NCBI GenBank assembly: GCA_023406985.1
Contig: JAEXTK010000111.1
Span: forward strand, 1-23,709
Direction of reading: 5' to 3'
Origin: Spirochaetota bacterium
GTDB taxonomy: Bacteria > Spirochaetota > Spirochaetia > Treponematales > Breznakiellaceae
DNA length: 23,709 nucleotides
Of this stretch, positions 22,131 to 23,709 are shown piece by piece. The notes beneath the pieces were generated by a model. The model did no database searches. It had not been told where the DNA came from and saw only the letters and a list, made by a program, of their open reading frames with translations. Numbering within the stretch: position 1 is the stretch's first letter; each line of letters starts with the position of its first letter. The position numbers were made by a program, and so were the translations under genes.

Positions 22131-23629
22131 GGCTCGCCGAGCGCCTCCGGCTGCCGCGCGCGTTCGCGTCCGCCCCCATCAAGCTCAAGATCCTCGCCCT
22201 GGTCCTCACGACGTTCGCGCTCCCCTTCGCGCTCAACGTGTTCCTCGTCCGGGCGAACCACGACGCCGTCGAATCGTTCGCGGACGACGTGGACCTCTTC
22301 GCCGCGATCAACCGGCTCAGGACCGCGAACGAGTCGGGACTCCGGAACCTGGAGAACTTCCTGGCGTCGGAGGCGGACGAGGACCTGCGGGACTACAACG
22401 CGGGCGTGGACGCGTTCATGGCCGCCCTCAAGACGGTGGAGGGCGCGGCGACCGACCTGGAACTCCGGTTCCTCATCCACGCGATCCGGAATTCCTTCAT
22501 CTCCCTCTACGACGAGGCGAACGCGGCGATCCGCAACCGGAAGACGGGGAACGCCGATCCCTACCCGGCCTACTACCGCGCCCAGCGGATCACGCGCTAC
22601 CTGGACGGCTACATCTCCATGGTGCTGGACCGGAGCCTCGTGGTGGAGGCCGCGATCTACCGCGGCCGCGTGGAGCGCGCCGATTTCGGCCGGCGGCTCG
22701 GCATCGCCGTCCTCGTCCTGGTCGCGGCCTTCTGCGGCTTCCTCGGAGCCCTCTTCTCCGACCACCTGACCGTGCCGCTCCGCAAGCTCGCCGCCACGGC
22801 CTCCCGCATGGCCGCGGGAGACCTCGCCGTGGAACCGGTGGCGCCGGTCGGGACGGACGAGGTCGGCGACCTCGCCTCGTCCTTCAACTCGATGAGCGCC
22901 CATATGGCCGCCCTCGTGGCCGACCTCAAGGAGAAGGCGGCGATGGAGAAGCGCCTCCACCGCGAGGAGCTCAAGGCCGCGCGCGCGGAAAAACTCCGGC
23001 GGGAGTCGGAATTCCTCGCCCTCCAGGCCCGCATCCATCCCCATTTCCTCTTCAATACGCTCAATTCGATCTCGCGCGACATCCTGCTCCGGGGCGGCCG
23101 CGACGCCGGCGCCCTCGTGGACGCCCTCGCGGCCCTGTTGCGCTACGGCCTGGATCGGGGCGGCGGCGTCTCCACCCTGGAGGCCGAACTGGAGATCGTG
23201 CGCCAGTACGCGTTCATCCAGGGCTACCGTTTCCGCGACCGCATCGCGGTGGAGATCGATTGTCGGGTGGACGAGCCCGCCGCGGTCAAGCTCCCCGCCT
23301 TCTCCATCCAACCGCTCGTGGAGAACGCCTTCATCCACGGCCTGGAGCCGAAGGTGCAGGGCGGCAAGATCAGGGTCGTCGCCGAGCGGCGCGGCGCGAC
23401 CGTGGCGGTGACCGTAGCGGACGACGGCATCGGCATGGGCGAGGAAAGGCTGCGGGCCATCCGGGGCCGGCGGGAGCTTGCGGCGGACGGCCACCTCTCC
23501 TCCATCGGCCTCTCCAACGTCCGGTCCCGCCTCCGGCTCTTCACCGGCGATCCGCGATGCTTCGGCATCCGTTCCTCCGCCTCCGCCGGTACGGTGGTGG
23601 AAATCTTCCTCCGGGAGCGCGCGTCATGA
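22127..23629 (+). CDS. Sensor histidine kinase, YesM/LytS type
   Basis: A 500-residue membrane kinase. TM1 is about residues 19-41, an all-helical periplasmic region follows (42-188), TM2 is about 190-210, HAMP about 211-262, then a coiled coil to about 295. The His_kinase domain has the phosphoacceptor His304 in QARIHPHFLFNTLNSI. The ATP-binding domain shows the N box PLVENAFIHGLE (396-407, Asn400), DDGIGMG (432-438) and SSIGLSNVRSRL (458-469). Kinases of this type phosphorylate a partner response regulator, often with an AraC-type DNA-binding end, to control transport or sugar use. The gene starts in an ATGA overlap with the DctP-like gene, with GGGGGG six bases before the ATG, and ends in another ATGA overlap with the regulator gene. 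Confidence 0.93.
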   Translation: MRLAERLRLPRAFASAPIKLKILALVLTTFALPFALNVFLVRANHDAVESFADDVDLFAAINRLRTANESGLRNLENFLASEADEDLRDYNAGVDAFMAALKTVEGAATDLELRFLIHAIRNSFISLYDEANAAIRNRKTGNADPYPAYYRAQRITRYLDGYISMVLDRSLVVEAAIYRGRVERADFGRRLGIAVLVLVAAFCGFLGALFSDHLTVPLRKLAATASRMAAGDLAVEPVAPVGTDEVGDLASSFNSMSAHMAALVADLKEKAAMEKRLHREELKAARAEKLRRESEFLALQARIHPHFLFNTLNSISRDILLRGGRDAGALVDALAALLRYGLDRGGGVSTLEAELEIVRQYAFIQGYRFRDRIAVEIDCRVDEPAAVKLPAFSIQPLVENAFIHGLEPKVQGGKIRVVAERRGATVAVTVADDGIGMGEERLRAIRGRRELAADGHLSSIGLSNVRSRLRLFTGDPRCFGIRSSASAGTVVEIFLRERAS

Positions 23630-23709
23630 AGGATGCCTACCGTCTGCTCGTCGCGGTCGACGAAGCCGTGGAACGGGAAGCCGTGCGCTTCTTCGCCGCC
23701 GCCTACGGC
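23626..23709 (+). CDS. Response regulator, 5' end only
   Basis: Only the first 28 residues are present; the gene runs off the window. The start overlaps the kinase stop by ATGA. MKDAYRLLVAVDEAVEREAV followed by RFFAAAYG fits the first strand and helix of a receiver domain (usually 'LLIADDEAIERxAL'). By that alignment one of the two acidic residues of the DDE pocket is Val12, while Asp13 and Glu14 remain. Location after a YesM-type kinase suggests a YesN/AraC-type regulator, which the missing part must confirm. Confidence 0.7.
   Translation, partial: MKDAYRLLVAVDEAVEREAVRFFAAAYG

Overview
The window is GC-rich bacterial chromosome with tight gene packing, several 4-base ATGA stop/start overlaps, lipoprotein signal peptides, a methyl-accepting chemotaxis protein, many cyclic-di-GMP proteins and a YesM/LytS-type kinase. 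This suits a motile, double-membraned, free-living heterotroph. A high-GC spirochaete is my best guess, because paired 7-TM/EAL receptors and sugar-type sensor kinases are common there, but no rRNA or marker gene confirms it. No tRNA, rRNA, CRISPR array, transposase or integrase was seen. Because the DNA is GC-rich, long antisense open frames are common, and they were discounted.

Layout. 1-1.7 kb: a small unknown protein, a cupin, and a periplasmic substrate-binding protein (SBP) just downstream of the chemotaxis receptor. 1.7-3.4 kb: the receptor, with a good sigma70-like promoter. 3.5-7.0 kb: a leftward run of a GNAT acetyltransferase, a 2H phosphoesterase-like protein, an unknown 175-residue protein, a ketopantoate-reductase-family enzyme and an isolated phage-tail-collar-like protein. 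7.05-8.3 kb: a rightward GH10 xylanase without a signal peptide, whose 3' end overlaps by 6 bases an 863-residue P-loop ATPase (8.3-10.9 kb). 11-11.8 kb: a second GNAT-family protein. 12.1-14 kb: two convergent lipoprotein genes separated by a strong hairpin.

14-21.2 kb is a signalling island, all leftward. It holds two membrane EAL proteins in tandem (one with an intact catalytic set, one with metal-ligand positions replaced), then a metallo-beta-lactamase with the full subclass B1 ligand set, a methyltransferase, a membrane diguanylate cyclase and an SBP translationally coupled to it.

21.2 kb to the end: a compact divergent promoter separates the EAL pair from a rightward, translationally coupled trio: a TRAP-type (DctP-like) lipoprotein, a YesM/LytS-type histidine kinase and the start of a response regulator. 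This looks like a three-part sensory system in which a former transporter binding protein presents ligand to the kinase.

The most interesting points are the intact/degenerate EAL pair, the DctP-kinase-regulator trio, the intact B1 metallo-beta-lactamase in a signalling operon, SBPs coupled to signalling genes rather than permeases, and several operon-leading genes with no Shine-Dalgarno sequence but a -10-like hexamer just upstream of the start codon, suggesting leaderless mRNAs.
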